NCBI GenBank assembly: GCA_002918705.1
Contig: PQKR01000006.1
Coordinates: 186,001 to 250,000 of the forward strand
Direction of reading: 5' to 3'
Source of the DNA: Escherichia sp. ESNIH1
GTDB lineage: Bacteria > Pseudomonadota > Gammaproteobacteria > Enterobacterales > Enterobacteriaceae
DNA: 64,000 nt
How positions within the stretch are numbered: the stretch's first letter is position 1; each line of letters begins with the position of its first letter. The notes beneath the pieces are model-generated. The model saw only the letters and a program-made list of their open reading frames with translations, was not told where the DNA came from and searched no databases. Positions 45,135 through 57,478 of the stretch are shown here, piece by piece. Position numbers and translations under genes: made by a program.

Positions 45135-45144
45135 GATATCTACC

Positions 45145-45477
45145 TCAACCTTCAATGAGTACGTTAGGATCGACCCAAAAATCGACGTTAAATACCGTAT
45201 CGTCAGACAGGGCTTCGATGCGGTGCCACTTCTCTGCCGGAAAGACGCCAAACTGCCCTGCCTCAATGGTCAGGGTCTCCACCGGCTCCGGGCTGGTCTC
45301 ATCGGCATACCCGTAATAGCGGATAGTGCCCCGCATGACGCAGAGGCGTGGGTTAACGCCCTGGCGGGTCCCCGCGTCCAGATGCCGTTGCCAGATGGAG
45401 GCCGGTGCGGTCTCTTTTGTCCACAGGGGCGTCGAGCGAACGTGAACATAGTGGGTAGGTATGACAATGCGCTGCAT
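45145..45477 (-). CDS. yeaR: YeaR-like cupin protein (DUF1971)
   Basis: This 110-residue single-domain cupin matches E. coli YeaR along its whole length: YVHVRSTPLWTKETAPASIWQRHLDAGTR, GVNPRLCVMRGTIRYYGYADE, AGQFGVFPAEKWHRIEALSDDTVFNVDFWV. In E. coli yeaR-yoaG is induced by nitrate and nitric oxide through Nar and NsrR; whether that holds here is not shown. It is located directly downstream of the parE terminator, away from its K-12 location. A short inverted repeat GAGAA-AC-TTCTC lies at 45504-45515 before its start. Confidence 0.88.
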   Translation of the reverse strand: MQRIVIPTHYVHVRSTPLWTKETAPASIWQRHLDAGTRQGVNPRLCVMRGTIRYYGYADETSPEPVETLTIEAGQFGVFPAEKWHRIEALSDDTVFNVDFWVDPNVLIEG

Positions 45478-45577
45478 GTTTCATCCTCTTGGTAAGGGTT
45501 TTGGAGAAACTTCTCTTGCAGATCATATACCTGTTAAAAGGGGAAAGTGAGTCGCCTAAAGGGGTAGCGGAGGGGGT

Positions 45578-45602
45578 AAAAAAAAGCCCCGCACTGCGGG
45601 GC
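45578..45602 (-). terminator. Terminator of parE
   Basis: GCCCC-GCACTGC-GGGGC (45586-45602) followed on the minus strand by eight T (45585-45578), 7 bases beyond the parE stop. Confidence 0.9.
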
Positions 45603-45609
45603 TGGTGTA

Positions 45610-48118
<2,509 letters not shown>

Positions 48119-48119
<1 letters not shown>

Positions 48120-48946
48120 CAGTAGCCTTCTGACGCTGTGTCAGGGCTGAAGCGGCTGCTCTGCAGGCGGCTGACTTCGGTATGCAGCGTGCCGTCGGCG
48201 TTGAGCTCCAGCCAGCGCCAGCCCGGCGCGATGGTATCCAGCGTAAAGTTGGCGCAGTGCGGCTTAAACTGGACGCAGGTCGAAGGCGTCGCCAGCAGGC
48301 GGCGGCCGTTCCAGTCGAGATCCTGCTCCTGATGAATATGGCCGCACAGCAGGTGTCTGACGCGGGGATAGCGCACCAGCACGTTATCCAGCTCCTGCGA
48401 GTTACGCAGGCTATGCTGATCCAGCCAGCTGCATCCCGCCGGCAGCGGATGGTGATGCAGCAGCAGCAGCGTGTAGCGCTCCGGCACCTCCGCCAGCTTT
48501 TTCTCCAGCCACTCCAGCTGAAACTCACTCAGTTCACCGTGTGGAACGCCAAACACCTGGCTGTCGAGCAGCAGTATCTGCCAGTTGTCACCGGCAAAGA
48601 CCCGCTTGGCACCCGAGATGCCGGCCTCCTGCAGCGCGCTGTACATCGCGGGCTGGAAGTCATGATTGCCGGGCAGCCATACGCAGGGCACGTCAAAGCT
48701 GGCGATACCCTCAGCAAAGTGCTGATAGGCCGCAGCAGAGTGATCCTGTGCCAGATCGCCGGTAGCGACAATCAAATCGCAGTGACGCCGCTCGGCCCGG
48801 ATGGCTTCCAATACCGCCTGATAGCTCTCCCAGGTATTGACCCCTAACAGCGTTTCATGCTTTTCGGCAAACAGGTGAGTATCGGTTATTTGTAAGATCC
48901 TGATACTGGCCTCACCCGCCAGATTCAGGTTTAACAGGCTTTCCAA
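48119..48946 (-). CDS. cpdA: 3',5'-cyclic AMP phosphodiesterase
   Basis: This 275-residue class III metallophosphodiesterase hydrolyses cAMP to AMP. The metal-binding motifs are in order: [18 protein letters not shown], and LLLHHHPLP ... LLCGHIHQ near residue 210. It lies in the nudF-yqiB-cpdA-yqiA-parE series as in E. coli. Start ATG at 48946, preceded by an AGGACAC segment. Confidence 0.95.
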
Positions 48947-48974
48947 ATGGTGTCCTTAGGTAGGTTTCACGATG

Positions 48975-49397
48975 CTAACAAACCGGAATCGCCATTGCTC
49001 CATGTGCTAAACAGTACCTAAGCCAGTCGGCCAGAAACTGATTAATTTGATGCTTTTCGTCGCGTTGGTGCAACTTTTTATTTGGGTAATCATACCGCGC
49101 TTTAAAGCGAAAGATCTGCTGGCTTGAACACACTTCAGCGACCATAGCATCGTGATAGAGGCGTACCGTTAACGACGGCATGCTCCAGTAGCTGATCGCC
49201 GGTGCTGTCTGCACGATTTCCACCAGCGTAGTGTAGCGGGTTGATTCTGTAATCGTTACTCGGTATTGCGCATTGGCCACCTGATAGCTCACTGTTTCGC
49301 CGGGTGCGTCATTGCGTGGCAGCAGGCGGCGTAGCTGGGCGAAGTTGGTTTCGCACAGGCGCATCATTTCAGGAAAGTCAGGTGTATAACGCTTCAT
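48975..49397 (-). CDS. yqiB: YqiB, DUF1249 family protein
   Basis: This 140-residue protein of DUF1249 matches E. coli YqiB ([27 protein letters not shown] ... [16 protein letters not shown]). No catalytic motif is visible. The start at 49397 overlaps the nudF stop in an ATGA, showing translational coupling. It is reported in K-12 as a suppressor-type or envelope-linked gene, but its biochemical role is unknown. Confidence 0.93.
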   Translation of the reverse strand: MKRYTPDFPEMMRLCETNFAQLRRLLPRNDAPGETVSYQVANAQYRVTITESTRYTTLVEIVQTAPAISYWSMPSLTVRLYHDAMVAEVCSSQQIFRFKARYDYPNKKLHQRDEKHQINQFLADWLRYCLAHGAMAIPVC

Positions 49398-50026
49398 TTT
49401 TTCCACTCAGTTCTCAACTTTTCGTAGTGCAGCTGCAGCCATTGCAGGGCAATGACCGACGCGGCGTTGTCTATTTTCCCCTCTTCAACCCACTGGTAAG
49501 CCTGCTCCCGGCTCACCACATGAACACGAATATCTTCGTTTTCGTCCACCAGGCCATGTATACCTTTGGCCTGGGTGGCATCCACTTCGCCAACCATTAA
49601 CGATAAGCGCTCGCTGGTGCCGCCGGGGCTGGCCAGATAGCTCATAAACGCTTTTACCCGGCCAACCTGCAGCCCGGCCTCTTCTACCGCTTCGCGACGG
49701 GCCACGTCTTCCACGCTCTCGCCCTCTTCGATCATGCCAGCAACCAGCTCCAGTAGCCAAGGCGTTTCACTGGTCTCATAGGCCGGAATGCGGATCTGCT
49801 CAATCAGTACAACCTCGTCGCGCACGAGGTCATAGGGTAGCAAGACGGCAGCGTGGCCGCGCTCAAAAATTTCACGCGTGACCTCACCGCTCATCTCACC
49901 GTTAAAAAGCCGATGGCGAAAGCGCCAGCGCTCCAGTGAAAAAAAACCGTTATAGAGTGTTTCGCGTGCAATAATTTCTACATCATTTTTCGTGAAAGTC
50001 ACTGCTGATGGCGCTGGTTTCTTCAT
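49394..50026 (-). CDS. nudF: ADP-ribose pyrophosphatase NudF
   Basis: This 210-residue Nudix hydrolase cleaves ADP-ribose to AMP and ribose 5-phosphate. The Nudix box is [22 protein letters not shown] (residues ~97-118), matching GX5EX7REUXEEXG. It is divergent from tolC across a 200-bp promoter region and leads the operon to parE. The start at 50026 follows AGGATG. Confidence 0.95.
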   Translation of the reverse strand: MKKPAPSAVTFTKNDVEIIARETLYNGFFSLERWRFRHRLFNGEMSGEVTREIFERGHAAVLLPYDLVRDEVVLIEQIRIPAYETSETPWLLELVAGMIEEGESVEDVARREAVEEAGLQVGRVKAFMSYLASPGGTSERLSLMVGEVDATQAKGIHGLVDENEDIRVHVVSREQAYQWVEEGKIDNAASVIALQWLQLHYEKLRTEWKK

Positions 50027-50127
50027 GGTTTCATCCTGCTGGTAAATAATGACGAAATTATGGATTTCCAGTCTGTAAGACTGCCGTTTCCCATGCTATA
50101 TGGTAGATTGGTGCAAATTAACGCCGG

Positions 50128-50146
50128 ATGGCACTTAACGCCAACC
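50128..50146. promoter_or_regulatory. mar/sox/rob box upstream of tolC
   Basis: ATGGCACTTAACGCCAACC matches the MarA/SoxS/Rob consensus (AYnGCACnnWnnRYYAAAY) at all but one position and corresponds to the known E. coli tolC marbox. It places tolC under multidrug and superoxide stress control. Confidence 0.85.
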
Positions 50147-50230
50147 TTTTGCAGCGGCACTTTCTGCTAGAATCGGCCTTATTTTTTTAATTTCATTAGC
50201 GCTAACAAAGCTTCGTAACAAGGAATGCAA

Positions 50231-51691
50231 ATGAAGAAATTGCTCCCCATGCTTATCGGCCTGAGCCTGGCCGCTTTCAGTACGATGAGTCAGGCAGAGA
50301 ACCTGCTTCAGGTTTATCAGCAAGCGCGTCTCAGTAACCCTGAACTGCGCAGATCTGCCGCGGATCGCGATGCCGCATTTGAGAAAATCAACGAAGCGCG
50401 CAGCCCATTACTGCCCCAGCTCGGTTTAGGCGCAGACTACACCTACAGCAACGGGTTCCGCGACCAGAATGGTCTCGATAGCAACTCTACCAGCGCCTCT
50501 TTACAGCTGACGCAGACCCTGTTCGATATGTCAAAATGGCGTGCCCTGACCCTGCAAGAGAAATCGGCGGGCATTCAGGATGTCACGTTCCAGACCGATC
50601 AGCAGACGCTGATCCTTAACACCGCTACTGCCTATTTTAACGTATTAAGCGCCATCGATGCGCTCTCTTATACACAAGCGCAGAAACAGGCTATCTATCG
50701 CCAGCTGGATCAAACCACCCAGCGCTTCAACGTAGGCCTGGTTGCCATTACCGACGTGCAGAACGCCCGCTCTCAGTACGATACCGTGCTGGCAGACGAA
50801 GTGACCGCCCGTAACAACCTGGACAACGCCGTTGAGCAGCTGCGTCAGGTAACCGGTAACTACTATCCGGAGCTGGCGTCGCTGAACGTCGACCGCTTCC
50901 AGACCGATAAGCCGCAGCCGGTGAATGCCCTGCTGAAAGAGGCCGAGAGCCGTAACCTCTCCCTGTTACAGGCACGCCTCTCCCAGGATCTGGCTCGCGA
51001 GCAGATCCGTCTGGCGCAGGATGGTCATCTGCCAACCCTGGATTTAACCGCCTCAAGCAGCGTCTCTGACACCTCCTACAGCGGCTCCCGCACCAGCGGT
51101 CCCCAGGGTTCGGCCTATGACGACAGCAACATCGGTCAGAACAAGGTCGGCCTGAGCTTCTCCCTGCCGCTCTATCAGGGTGGTCTGGTGAACTCCCAGG
51201 TGAAACAGGCGCAGTACAACTTTGTTGGCGCAAGCGAGCAGCTGGAGACCGCCCACCGCAGCGTGGTGCAGACCGTGCGCTCCTCCTATAACAACGTTAA
51301 CGCCTCCATCAGCAGCATCAACGCCTACAAACAGTCCGTGGTCTCTGCCCAGAGCTCGCTGGATGCCACCGAAGCAGGCTACTCGGTGGGTACCCGTACC
51401 ATCGTTGACGTACTGGATGCGACCACTACGCTCTATAACGCCAAGCAGCAGCTCTCTAGCGCGCGTTACAACTATCTGATTAACCAGCTGAGAATTAAAT
51501 CTGCTCTCGGTACGCTGAACGAGCAGGACCTGCTGGCCCTGAACGGCGCCTTGGGTAAACCGGTCGCCACCACGCCTGAAGCCGTCGCCCCGTCCACGCC
51601 TGAACAGGACGCGCGCGTGCAGAACAGCGCCCCGGATAGCAACGGTGATGCTAACGGTAACGGCCTGCTCAACGCCGCGCTGCCACGCTAA
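50231..51691 (+). CDS. tolC: Outer-membrane efflux channel TolC
   Basis: This 486-residue trimeric outer-membrane channel-tunnel serves AcrAB, MacAB, Emr and type I secretion. A signal peptide ends ...MSQA before ENLLQVYQQARLSNPELR. The two structural repeats each contain the coiled-coil helices, and the NxxTARNNLDNA and YSVGTRTIVDVLDATTTLYNAKQQL segments are conserved. The start MKK at 50231 with AAGGAA upstream is chosen over an ATG two codons earlier. The C-terminal tail beyond residue ~450 is the usual variable region. A terminator follows. Confidence 0.97.
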   Translation: MKKLLPMLIGLSLAAFSTMSQAENLLQVYQQARLSNPELRRSAADRDAAFEKINEARSPLLPQLGLGADYTYSNGFRDQNGLDSNSTSASLQLTQTLFDMSKWRALTLQEKSAGIQDVTFQTDQQTLILNTATAYFNVLSAIDALSYTQAQKQAIYRQLDQTTQRFNVGLVAITDVQNARSQYDTVLADEVTARNNLDNAVEQLRQVTGNYYPELASLNVDRFQTDKPQPVNALLKEAESRNLSLLQARLSQDLAREQIRLAQDGHLPTLDLTASSSVSDTSYSGSRTSGPQGSAYDDSNIGQNKVGLSFSLPLYQGGLVNSQVKQAQYNFVGASEQLETAHRSVVQTVRSSYNNVNASISSINAYKQSVVSAQSSLDATEAGYSVGTRTIVDVLDATTTLYNAKQQLSSARYNYLINQLRIKSALGTLNEQDLLALNGALGKPVATTPEAVAPSTPEQDARVQNSAPDSNGDANGNGLLNAALPR

Positions 51692-51722
51692 GCGCGCGTT
51701 TGAAATTGCTATGAAAACGAGA

Positions 51723-51743
51723 TGGGGGCGCTTGCCCCCGTTT
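51723..51743 (+). terminator. Terminator of tolC
   Basis: GGGGGC-GCTT-GCCCCC followed by GTTTC, 32 bases beyond the tolC stop. Confidence 0.8.
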
Positions 51744-51873
51744 CAACGTAAGACAACGTAAAGATCCCTGCTCCATACCCGCATTCCGCCTCATTCCGCT
51801 TCAATTTCGACCACTCATCCTCTATCCTGAACAGTAGCTACCTCGCTTTAACTCTGGGTTTTAAAAGAGACAT

Positions 51874-52548
51874 ATGAAACGGACAAAAACGATTAATCAT
51901 GCGACGTTCCGCAAAAGCTGGGGCGCTCGTCACCTTACCCCTGTCGCTTTCGCCCTTACCGCCGCATTTATGCTGGCGGGCTGCGAACAGAGCGATGAGA
52001 CGGTATCGATGTATCAAAACGCTGATGACTGCTCGACCGCAAATCCGGGTAAAAGCGCCGAATGTACTACCGCGTACAACAATGCCCTGAAAGAGGCCGA
52101 GCGCACCGCGCCGAAATATAAGACGCGTGAAGATTGCGTCGCCGAGTTTGGTGAAGGCCAGTGCCAGCAGGCGCCAGCCCAGGCGGGCGTCGCGCCGGAG
52201 AACCAGGCTCAGGCCCAGCAGAGCAGCGGCAGCTTCTGGATGCCGCTGATGGCGGGCTACATGATGGGACGCCTGATGGGCGGCGGTGCGGGCTTCGCCC
52301 AGCAGCCGCTGTTTAGCTCGCGTAACCCAGCCAGCCCGGCCTACGGCCAGTACACCGACGCCTCGGGTAAAAGCTACGGCGCAGCCCAGCCAGGCCGCAC
52401 CGCGACCGTACCCAAAACCGCGCTGGCCCCGAAACCCGCGACCACCTCTACGGTAACGCGTGGCGGCTTCGGTGAGTCGGTTGCCAAACAGTCCACTATG
52501 CAGCGTAGCGCCGTCGGCACCTCCTCTTCACGCTCTATGGGGGGTTAA
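51874..52548 (+). CDS. ygiB: YgiB, UPF0441 (DUF1190) putative lipoprotein
   Basis: This 224-residue protein has an N-terminal region with a lipobox-like FMLAGC near residue 37, then a Cys-containing domain ([24 protein letters not shown] ... [14 protein letters not shown]) and a Gly/Met-rich segment ([17 protein letters not shown]). It is nearly the E. coli YgiB. ygiC follows after 5 bases, giving a two-gene operon with unknown envelope-related function. Confidence 0.93.
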   Translation: MKRTKTINHATFRKSWGARHLTPVAFALTAAFMLAGCEQSDETVSMYQNADDCSTANPGKSAECTTAYNNALKEAERTAPKYKTREDCVAEFGEGQCQQAPAQAGVAPENQAQAQQSSGSFWMPLMAGYMMGRLMGGGAGFAQQPLFSSRNPASPAYGQYTDASGKSYGAAQPGRTATVPKTALAPKPATTSTVTRGGFGESVAKQSTMQRSAVGTSSSRSMGG

Positions 52549-52553
52549 GCCTC

Positions 52554-53714
52554 ATGGAACGAGTCACGATTGCCGAGCGCCCGGACTGGCGCGAAAAAGC
52601 GACCGAGTACGGCTTTAATTTTCACACCATGTACGGTGAGCCGTACTGGTGTGAAGAGGCCTACTACAAATTCAGCCTTGCGCAGGTTGAGAAGCTCGAA
52701 GAGGTTACCGCCGAGCTGCATCAGATGTGCCTGAAGGTAGTGGAGAAGGTCGTCGCCAGCGATGAGCTAATGACCAAATTCCGCATTCCGAAACACACCT
52801 GGAGCTTTGTGCGCCAGGCATGGCAAACGCAGCAGCCATCGCTCTACTCGCGCCTCGATCTGGCGTGGGACGGTGTGGGTGAACCCAAGCTGCTGGAGAA
52901 CAACGCCGACACCCCTACCTCGCTGTACGAAGCCGCCTTTTTCCAGTGGATCTGGCTGGAAGACCAGCAGAACGCGGGCAAGCTGCCGCCGGAGAGCGAT
53001 CAGTTCAACAGCCTGCAGGAGAAGCTGATCGAGCGCTTCGACGAGCTGCGCGAGCAGTACGGCTTTAGCCTGCTCCATCTGGCCTGCTGCCGCGATACCG
53101 TTGAGGATCGCGGCACGGTGCAGTATCTGCAGGACTGCGCCGCCGAAGCGGGCGTCGCCACTGAGTTTCTCTATATCGAAGATATTGGGCTGGGCGAAAA
53201 AGGTCAGTTCACCGATCTGCAGGATCAGGTGATCAGCAACCTGTTCAAGCTCTACCCGTGGGAGTATATGCTGCGCGAAGTCTTCTCTACCAAGCTAGAG
53301 GATGCTGGCGTGCGCTGGCTGGAGCCAGCCTGGAAGAGCATTATCTCTAACAAAGCGCTGCTGCCGATGCTGTGGGAGATGTTCCCGGATCATCCGAACC
53401 TGCTGCCCGCTTACTTTGCCGAAGATGACCATCCACCGTTAGAGAAATACGTCGTGAAGCCGATCTTCTCTCGCGAAGGGGCCAACGTCTCTATCGTGGA
53501 AAACGGCCAGACTATCGAGCAGGTAGAGGGCCCCTACGGTGAAGAGGGCATGATCGTCCAGCAGCTCTACCCGTTACCAAAATTTGGCGATAGCTATGTG
53601 CTGATCGGCAGCTGGCTGATCAACGATCAACCCGCCGGGATTGGCATCCGCGAGGATCGGGCGTTGATCACCCAGGATCTCTCCCGCTTCTATCCGCATA
53701 TTTTTGTCGAATAG
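52554..53714 (+). CDS. ygiC: YgiC, glutathionylspermidine synthase-like ATP-grasp ligase
   Basis: This 386-residue protein is homologous to the synthetase domain of Gsp, with the ATP-grasp features [32 protein letters not shown] and [17 protein letters not shown]. coli YgiC does not make glutathionylspermidine in vitro, and its true substrate is unknown. Co-transcribed with ygiB; a REP element lies 10 bases downstream. Confidence 0.93.
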   Translation: MERVTIAERPDWREKATEYGFNFHTMYGEPYWCEEAYYKFSLAQVEKLEEVTAELHQMCLKVVEKVVASDELMTKFRIPKHTWSFVRQAWQTQQPSLYSRLDLAWDGVGEPKLLENNADTPTSLYEAAFFQWIWLEDQQNAGKLPPESDQFNSLQEKLIERFDELREQYGFSLLHLACCRDTVEDRGTVQYLQDCAAEAGVATEFLYIEDIGLGEKGQFTDLQDQVISNLFKLYPWEYMLREVFSTKLEDAGVRWLEPAWKSIISNKALLPMLWEMFPDHPNLLPAYFAEDDHPPLEKYVVKPIFSREGANVSIVENGQTIEQVEGPYGEEGMIVQQLYPLPKFGDSYVLIGSWLINDQPAGIGIREDRALITQDLSRFYPHIFVE

Positions 53715-53724
53715 CTATAACACG

Positions 53725-53758
53725 TAGGCCCGGTAAGCGTAGCGCCACCGGGCGTTTT
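53725..53758. repeat. REP element between ygiC and ygiD
   Basis: TAGGCCCGGTAAGCGTAGCG followed by CCACCGGGCGTTTTG is one REP unit between convergent genes; the trailing TTTT may also aid termination of ygiC. Confidence 0.85.
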
Positions 53759-53762
53759 GTTA

Positions 53763-54551
53763 TTAACCCACCTGCACCGACAGCATGCTGATGCTGCCCA
53801 TCTCCATCCCCTCTACCGGGATCGTCACCGGCTCTGCGCCATCCCACGCGCCGAGCACGTAGAGCAGCGGCAGGAAGTGCTCCGGTGTCGGGTTCGACAG
53901 CGAGCCGCCCTCGTGCTGCAGATAGTTCACCAGCGGATGCTGCTCAACCGGCCCCTGCCAGGTAAGATTAGCCTTCACGTAATCATTAAACGATACCGCC
54001 CATGCGTAGGGCGTGCTCTCCCCATGCCAGCGTGCGGTGCGCAGGTTATGCACCACGTTGCCGCTTGCCACCAGCATAATGCCCTCATCACGCAGTTGAG
54101 CCAGCTTACGGCCCATCTCATAGTGCCAGGCGGCGGGTTTAGTGCTGTCCACGCTCAGCTGCACCATTGGAATATCGGCATTCGGATACATCTTGATCAG
54201 CACGCCCCACGAGCCGTGGTCAAATCCCCACGCCTCTTTATCCAGCGCGACGGGGACCGGTGCCAGCAGATCCACCAGCCGCTGCGCCAGTTCGGGGGAG
54301 CCTGGCGCGGGATAGTGCGTATCAAAGAGCGCCTGCGGGAAACCGCCAAAGTCATGAATCGTCTTCGGCGTTTCCATTGCCGTCACGCCGGTGCCGCGGG
54401 TAAACCAGTGGGCAGAGATCACCACGATGGCCTTCGGGCGCGGCAGCGTCTGCCCAAGCTTGCCCCAGGCGCGGGTATAGATGTTATCTTCCAGCACATT
54501 CATCGGGCTGCCGTGGCCCAAAAACAGCGCTGGCATACGAGACGCAGACAT
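53763..54551 (-). CDS. ygiD: 4,5-DOPA-extradiol dioxygenase YgiD
   Basis: This 262-residue class III extradiol ring-cleavage dioxygenase has metal-ligand histidines in LFLGHGSPMNVL (residues ~9-20), ISAHWFTRG (~50) and SGNVVHNLR (~170). E. coli YgiD cleaves L-DOPA. The gene diverges from zupT across a short region that includes the Fur-like box. Confidence 0.93.
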   Translation of the reverse strand: MSASRMPALFLGHGSPMNVLEDNIYTRAWGKLGQTLPRPKAIVVISAHWFTRGTGVTAMETPKTIHDFGGFPQALFDTHYPAPGSPELAQRLVDLLAPVPVALDKEAWGFDHGSWGVLIKMYPNADIPMVQLSVDSTKPAAWHYEMGRKLAQLRDEGIMLVASGNVVHNLRTARWHGESTPYAWAVSFNDYVKANLTWQGPVEQHPLVNYLQHEGGSLSNPTPEHFLPLLYVLGAWDGAEPVTIPVEGMEMGSISMLSVQVG

Positions 54552-54714
54552 GATGATATCCTCAGAAAAAGTGTCATTTTGATAGAAGCAGAGTACGCTT
54601 TTCCCGTGGAGGATGAACTCAGATAAGCATGATGAAGATCATCAGATAATTTGAATGTAAGAAATGCGTAAAGAGTGACTTACCCTCTCGCCTTACGGGG
54701 CAGTGTTCAATAAT

Positions 54715-54733
54715 ATTAATGAGAATCATTATC
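54715..54733. promoter_or_regulatory. Fur-like box upstream of zupT
   Basis: ATTAATGAGAATCATTATC matches the 19-bp Fur consensus GATAATGATAATCATTATC at 16 of 19 positions and lies 14 bases before the zupT start. It does not resemble a Zur box. This predicts iron-dependent repression of the divalent-metal importer. Confidence 0.65.
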
Positions 54734-54747
54734 ACAAGGAGTTCTGA

Positions 54748-55524
54748 ATGTCGGTCCCGTTGATTCTGACCTTATTAGCCGGTGCGGCCACCTTTATTGG
54801 CGCGATCCTCGGCGTGCTTGGCCAGAAGCCTTCCAACCGCGTGCTGGCCTTTTCGCTGGGATTTGCCGCCGGGATCATGCTGCTGATCTCGCTGATGGAG
54901 ATGCTCCCCGCTGCGCTCGGTACCGAGGGGATGTCGCCGGTGCTTGGCTACGGCATGTTTATCGTCGGCCTGCTGGGCTACTATGGCCTCGATCGCCTGC
55001 TCCCCCACGCCCATGCGCAGGATCTTATGCGCGCCAGCAGCAAAACGCTGCCGAGCAATATCAAGCGCACGGCGATCCTGCTGACGCTCGGCATCAGCCT
55101 GCACAACTTTCCCGAAGGCGTGGCCACCTACGTGACGGCCAGCAGTAACCTTGAGCTGGGGCTGGGCATCGCCCTGGCGGTCGCCCTGCACAACATTCCC
55201 GAGGGGCTGGCGGTGGCAGCGCCGGTCTATGCCGCCACGGGATCAAAGCGTAAAGCGGTAATGTGGGCGGGGATCTCAGGACTCGCGGAGATTTTGGGCG
55301 GCGTGCTGGCGTGGCTGATCCTTGGCAGCCTGGTCTCGCCGGTCGTGATGGCGGCGATCATGGCGGCGGTGGCGGGAATTATGGTGGCGCTGTCGGTGGA
55401 TGAGCTGATGCCGCTGGCAAAAGAGATCGATCCCCACAACAACCCGAGCTACGGCGTGCTGTGCGGCATGTCGGTGATGGGGCTAAGCCTGGTGCTGCTG
55501 CAAAGCATCGGCTTTGCGGGCTAA
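54748..55524 (+). CDS. zupT: ZIP-family divalent metal importer ZupT
   Basis: This 258-residue inner-membrane protein of the ZIP family has eight helices. The metal-binding motifs are in helix IV ([11 protein letters not shown]) and helix V ([14 protein letters not shown]), as in ZupT, which imports Zn, Fe, Co and Mn. AAGGAG lies 8 bases before the ATG. A strong terminator shared with ribB follows the stop. Confidence 0.96.
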   Translation: MSVPLILTLLAGAATFIGAILGVLGQKPSNRVLAFSLGFAAGIMLLISLMEMLPAALGTEGMSPVLGYGMFIVGLLGYYGLDRLLPHAHAQDLMRASSKTLPSNIKRTAILLTLGISLHNFPEGVATYVTASSNLELGLGIALAVALHNIPEGLAVAAPVYAATGSKRKAVMWAGISGLAEILGGVLAWLILGSLVSPVVMAAIMAAVAGIMVALSVDELMPLAKEIDPHNNPSYGVLCGMSVMGLSLVLLQSIGFAG

Positions 55525-55546
55525 TCAGACGAAAGACCAGAAACAA

Positions 55547-55574
55547 CAGAGCCGGGCATGCCCGGCTCTGTTTT
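55547..55574. terminator. Bidirectional terminator between zupT and ribB
   Basis: CAGAGCCGGGCA pairs perfectly with TGCCCGGCTCTG (55547-55570), followed by TTTT on the plus side and preceded by an A-rich stretch, so it can end both convergent transcripts. Confidence 0.85.
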
Positions 55575-55589
55575 ATCTCGCGTCAGCGC

Positions 55590-56243
55590 TTAGCTGGCTT
55601 TACGTTCCTGCTCGCGGCGGTAGGCCACCAGATCTTCGATGGTCACAACGGCCATCTCATGCGCTTTGGCAAATTCGATACACTCCGGCGCGCGCGCCAT
55701 CGAGCCGTCATCGTTGGTCAGCTCGCAGAGTACGCCGGCCGGCTTGAAACCCGCCAGCGTCACGAGATCAATGGTCGCCTCGGTGTGGCCGCCGCGGGTC
55801 AGCACCCCACCCGGCTGCGCGCGCAGCGGGAAGACGTGGCCGGGACGGTTGAGATCGGATGGCTTAGCACCGTCGGCAATCGCCGCGCGTATAGTGGTCA
55901 CGCGGTCAGCGGCAGAGACGCCGGTCGACACGCCGGTAGCGGCTTCGATGGTCACGGTAAAGCCGGTACCGTAGGCGCTGGTATTGTTCTCTACCATCAT
56001 CGGCAGATCGAGCTGTTTACGGCGCTCTTCGGTCAGGCAGAGGCAGACAATACCGCTGCCGTGGCGAATAGTCAGCGCCATCTGCTCAACGGTCATGGTT
56101 TCTGCGGCGAAGATCATATCGCCTTCGTTTTCACGATCTTCATCGTCAAGCACCATAACACCGCGCCCGTTGCGCAGTGCGTCTAAAGCGTGTTCCACAC
56201 GTTCGAATGGCGTGCCAAAAGAGGAAAGTAGCGTCTGATTCAT
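55590..56243 (-). CDS. ribB: 3,4-dihydroxy-2-butanone 4-phosphate synthase
   Basis: This 217-residue enzyme converts ribulose 5-phosphate to the four-carbon precursor of riboflavin. The family motifs [30 protein letters not shown] and [24 protein letters not shown] are present. It is a single-domain (non-fused) protein as in E. coli. A long leader with an FMN riboswitch precedes it. Confidence 0.97.
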   Translation of the reverse strand: MNQTLLSSFGTPFERVEHALDALRNGRGVMVLDDEDRENEGDMIFAAETMTVEQMALTIRHGSGIVCLCLTEERRKQLDLPMMVENNTSAYGTGFTVTIEAATGVSTGVSAADRVTTIRAAIADGAKPSDLNRPGHVFPLRAQPGGVLTRGGHTEATIDLVTLAGFKPAGVLCELTNDDGSMARAPECIEFAKAHEMAVVTIEDLVAYRREQERKAS

Positions 56244-56352
56244 GGTAATAAAAACCTCATTAAAATTATGGTTACCAGAATCAGGGCAGTCTTAGGAGTA
56301 CCGCAAGCGGCAAAAAAATAACGTGAGCAGGCGCAAACCCGGCTGGATCGTT

Positions 56353-56503
56353 ACTCTCTCCCATCCGGACTTTAACCGTCGGCCCCGGAATTACACCGGA
56401 TCTGCTGACCTCCCTGCATGACATGATGCACTGCGTGGAGCGCTCGCGGGCTTTCAGCCTGGGCTGATTTACCGCCGGTGGGGAATTTCGCCCCGCCCTG
56501 AGA
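56353..56503 (-). ncRNA. FMN riboswitch (RFN element) of ribB
   Basis: Read on the minus strand, the conserved RFN blocks are all present in order: TCTCAGGGCGGGG, AATTCCCCACCGGCGGTAAA, AGCCCGCGAGCGC, GGTCAGCAGATCCGGTG, AATTCCGGGGCCGACGGT, AAAGTCCGGATGGGAGAGAG. It ends about 110 bases before the ribB start, the usual spacing in enterobacteria. FMN binding reduces ribB expression. Confidence 0.95.
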
Positions 56504-56578
56504 ATAAGCGGATTAACTATAACGCTATTGATTATCTCCGGCAATCCATTCACCGTAACAATTCTGCTTTCACGTAGC

Positions 56579-56618
56579 ATAATCCACGTTACACTAATCC
56601 ACGCTACACTAATGTTAA
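56579..56618. repeat. 15-bp tandem direct repeat before ubiK
   Basis: TAATCCACGTTACAC is followed directly by TAATCCACGCTACAC and then TAATG, giving two copies with one mismatch in the region between ribB and ubiK. Significance unknown; it could be part of the promoter region. Confidence 0.5.
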
Positions 56619-56643
56619 TACTTACCAGTTCAGGGAAACGACT

Positions 56644-56976
56644 ATGATTGACCCGAAAAAAATTGAACAGATCGCCCGCCAGGTTCACGAGTCCATGCCA
56701 AAAGGCATTCGTGAATTCGGTGAGGATGTAGAGAAGAAGATCCGCCAGACGCTGCAATCCCAGCTGGCGCGACTCGACCTGGTGAGCCGTGAAGAGTTTG
56801 ATGTCCAGACGCAGGTACTGCTGCGCACCCGTGAGAAACTGACCGCGCTGGAGCAGCGCATCAGCGATCTGGAGAACCGCCCGGCGGCCACGTCGGCTGA
56901 ACCAACTCAGGCGCAGGATCTGCCGAGCGAAGTGAAGCCCGCACCGGCTATTCCGCCGGTGGAGAATATTGATTGA
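56644..56976 (+). CDS. ubiK: Ubiquinone biosynthesis accessory factor UbiK
   Basis: This 110-residue protein (YqiC, BMFP family) has an N-terminal amphipathic helix ([19 protein letters not shown]) and a C-terminal trimeric coiled coil ([27 protein letters not shown]). It interacts with the UbiJ lipid-binding protein in the Ubi complex. It is transcribed away from ribB and followed by the BIME array. Confidence 0.94.
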   Translation: MIDPKKIEQIARQVHESMPKGIREFGEDVEKKIRQTLQSQLARLDLVSREEFDVQTQVLLRTREKLTALEQRISDLENRPAATSAEPTQAQDLPSEVKPAPAIPPVENID

Positions 56977-56989
56977 TCCTGTAGTCCGT

Positions 56990-57474
56990 ATTGCCCGGTA
57001 AGCGTAGCGCCATCGGGCATGACTGTGTTGATACTGCAACGCCGGGCGGCACTGCGTTTGCCCGGCCTACGGTGGGTGCGGTGCACGTTGTAGGCCCGGT
57101 AAGCGTAGCGCCACCGGGCATGACTGTGCTGATACTGCAACGCCGGGCGGCACTGCGTTTGCCCGGCCTACGTCGGGTGCGGTGCACGTTGTAGGCCCGG
57201 TAAGCGTAGCGCCACCGGGCATGACTGTGTTGATACTGCAACGCCGGGCGGCAATGCGTTTGCCCGGCCTACGGTGAGTGCGGTGCACGTTGTAGGCCCG
57301 GTAAGCGTAGCGCCACCGGGCATGACTGTGCTGATACTGCAACGCCGGGCGGCACTGCGTTTGCCCGGCCTACGGTGGGTGCGGTGCACGTTGTAGGCCC
57401 GGTAAGCGTAGCGCCACCGGGCATAACTGTGCTGATACTGCAACGCCGGGCGGCACTGCGTTTGCCCGGCCTAC
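56990..57474. repeat. BIME/REP array, five units of 101 bp
   Basis: The sequence CCGGTAAGCGTAGCGCCACC with its flanks recurs with an exact 101-bp period (starting near 56991, 57092, 57193, 57294 and 57394). Each unit holds two opposed REP palindromes (ACCGGGCATGACTGTG... and GCCGGGCGGCACTGCGTTTG) joined by a spacer with GGTGCGGTGCACGTTG. Units differ by only a few bases. The reading frames through the array repeat and are artefacts. Located between ubiK and hldE, it may stop or stabilise transcripts. Confidence 0.95.
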
Positions 57475-57478
57475 AGGA

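Noticed and set aside
56907..57443. Set of open frames on both strands repeating MQYQHSHARWRYAYRAYNV-like peptides
   Set aside because: They are translations of the 101-bp REP array, repeat with the same period, and have no ribosome-binding sites.
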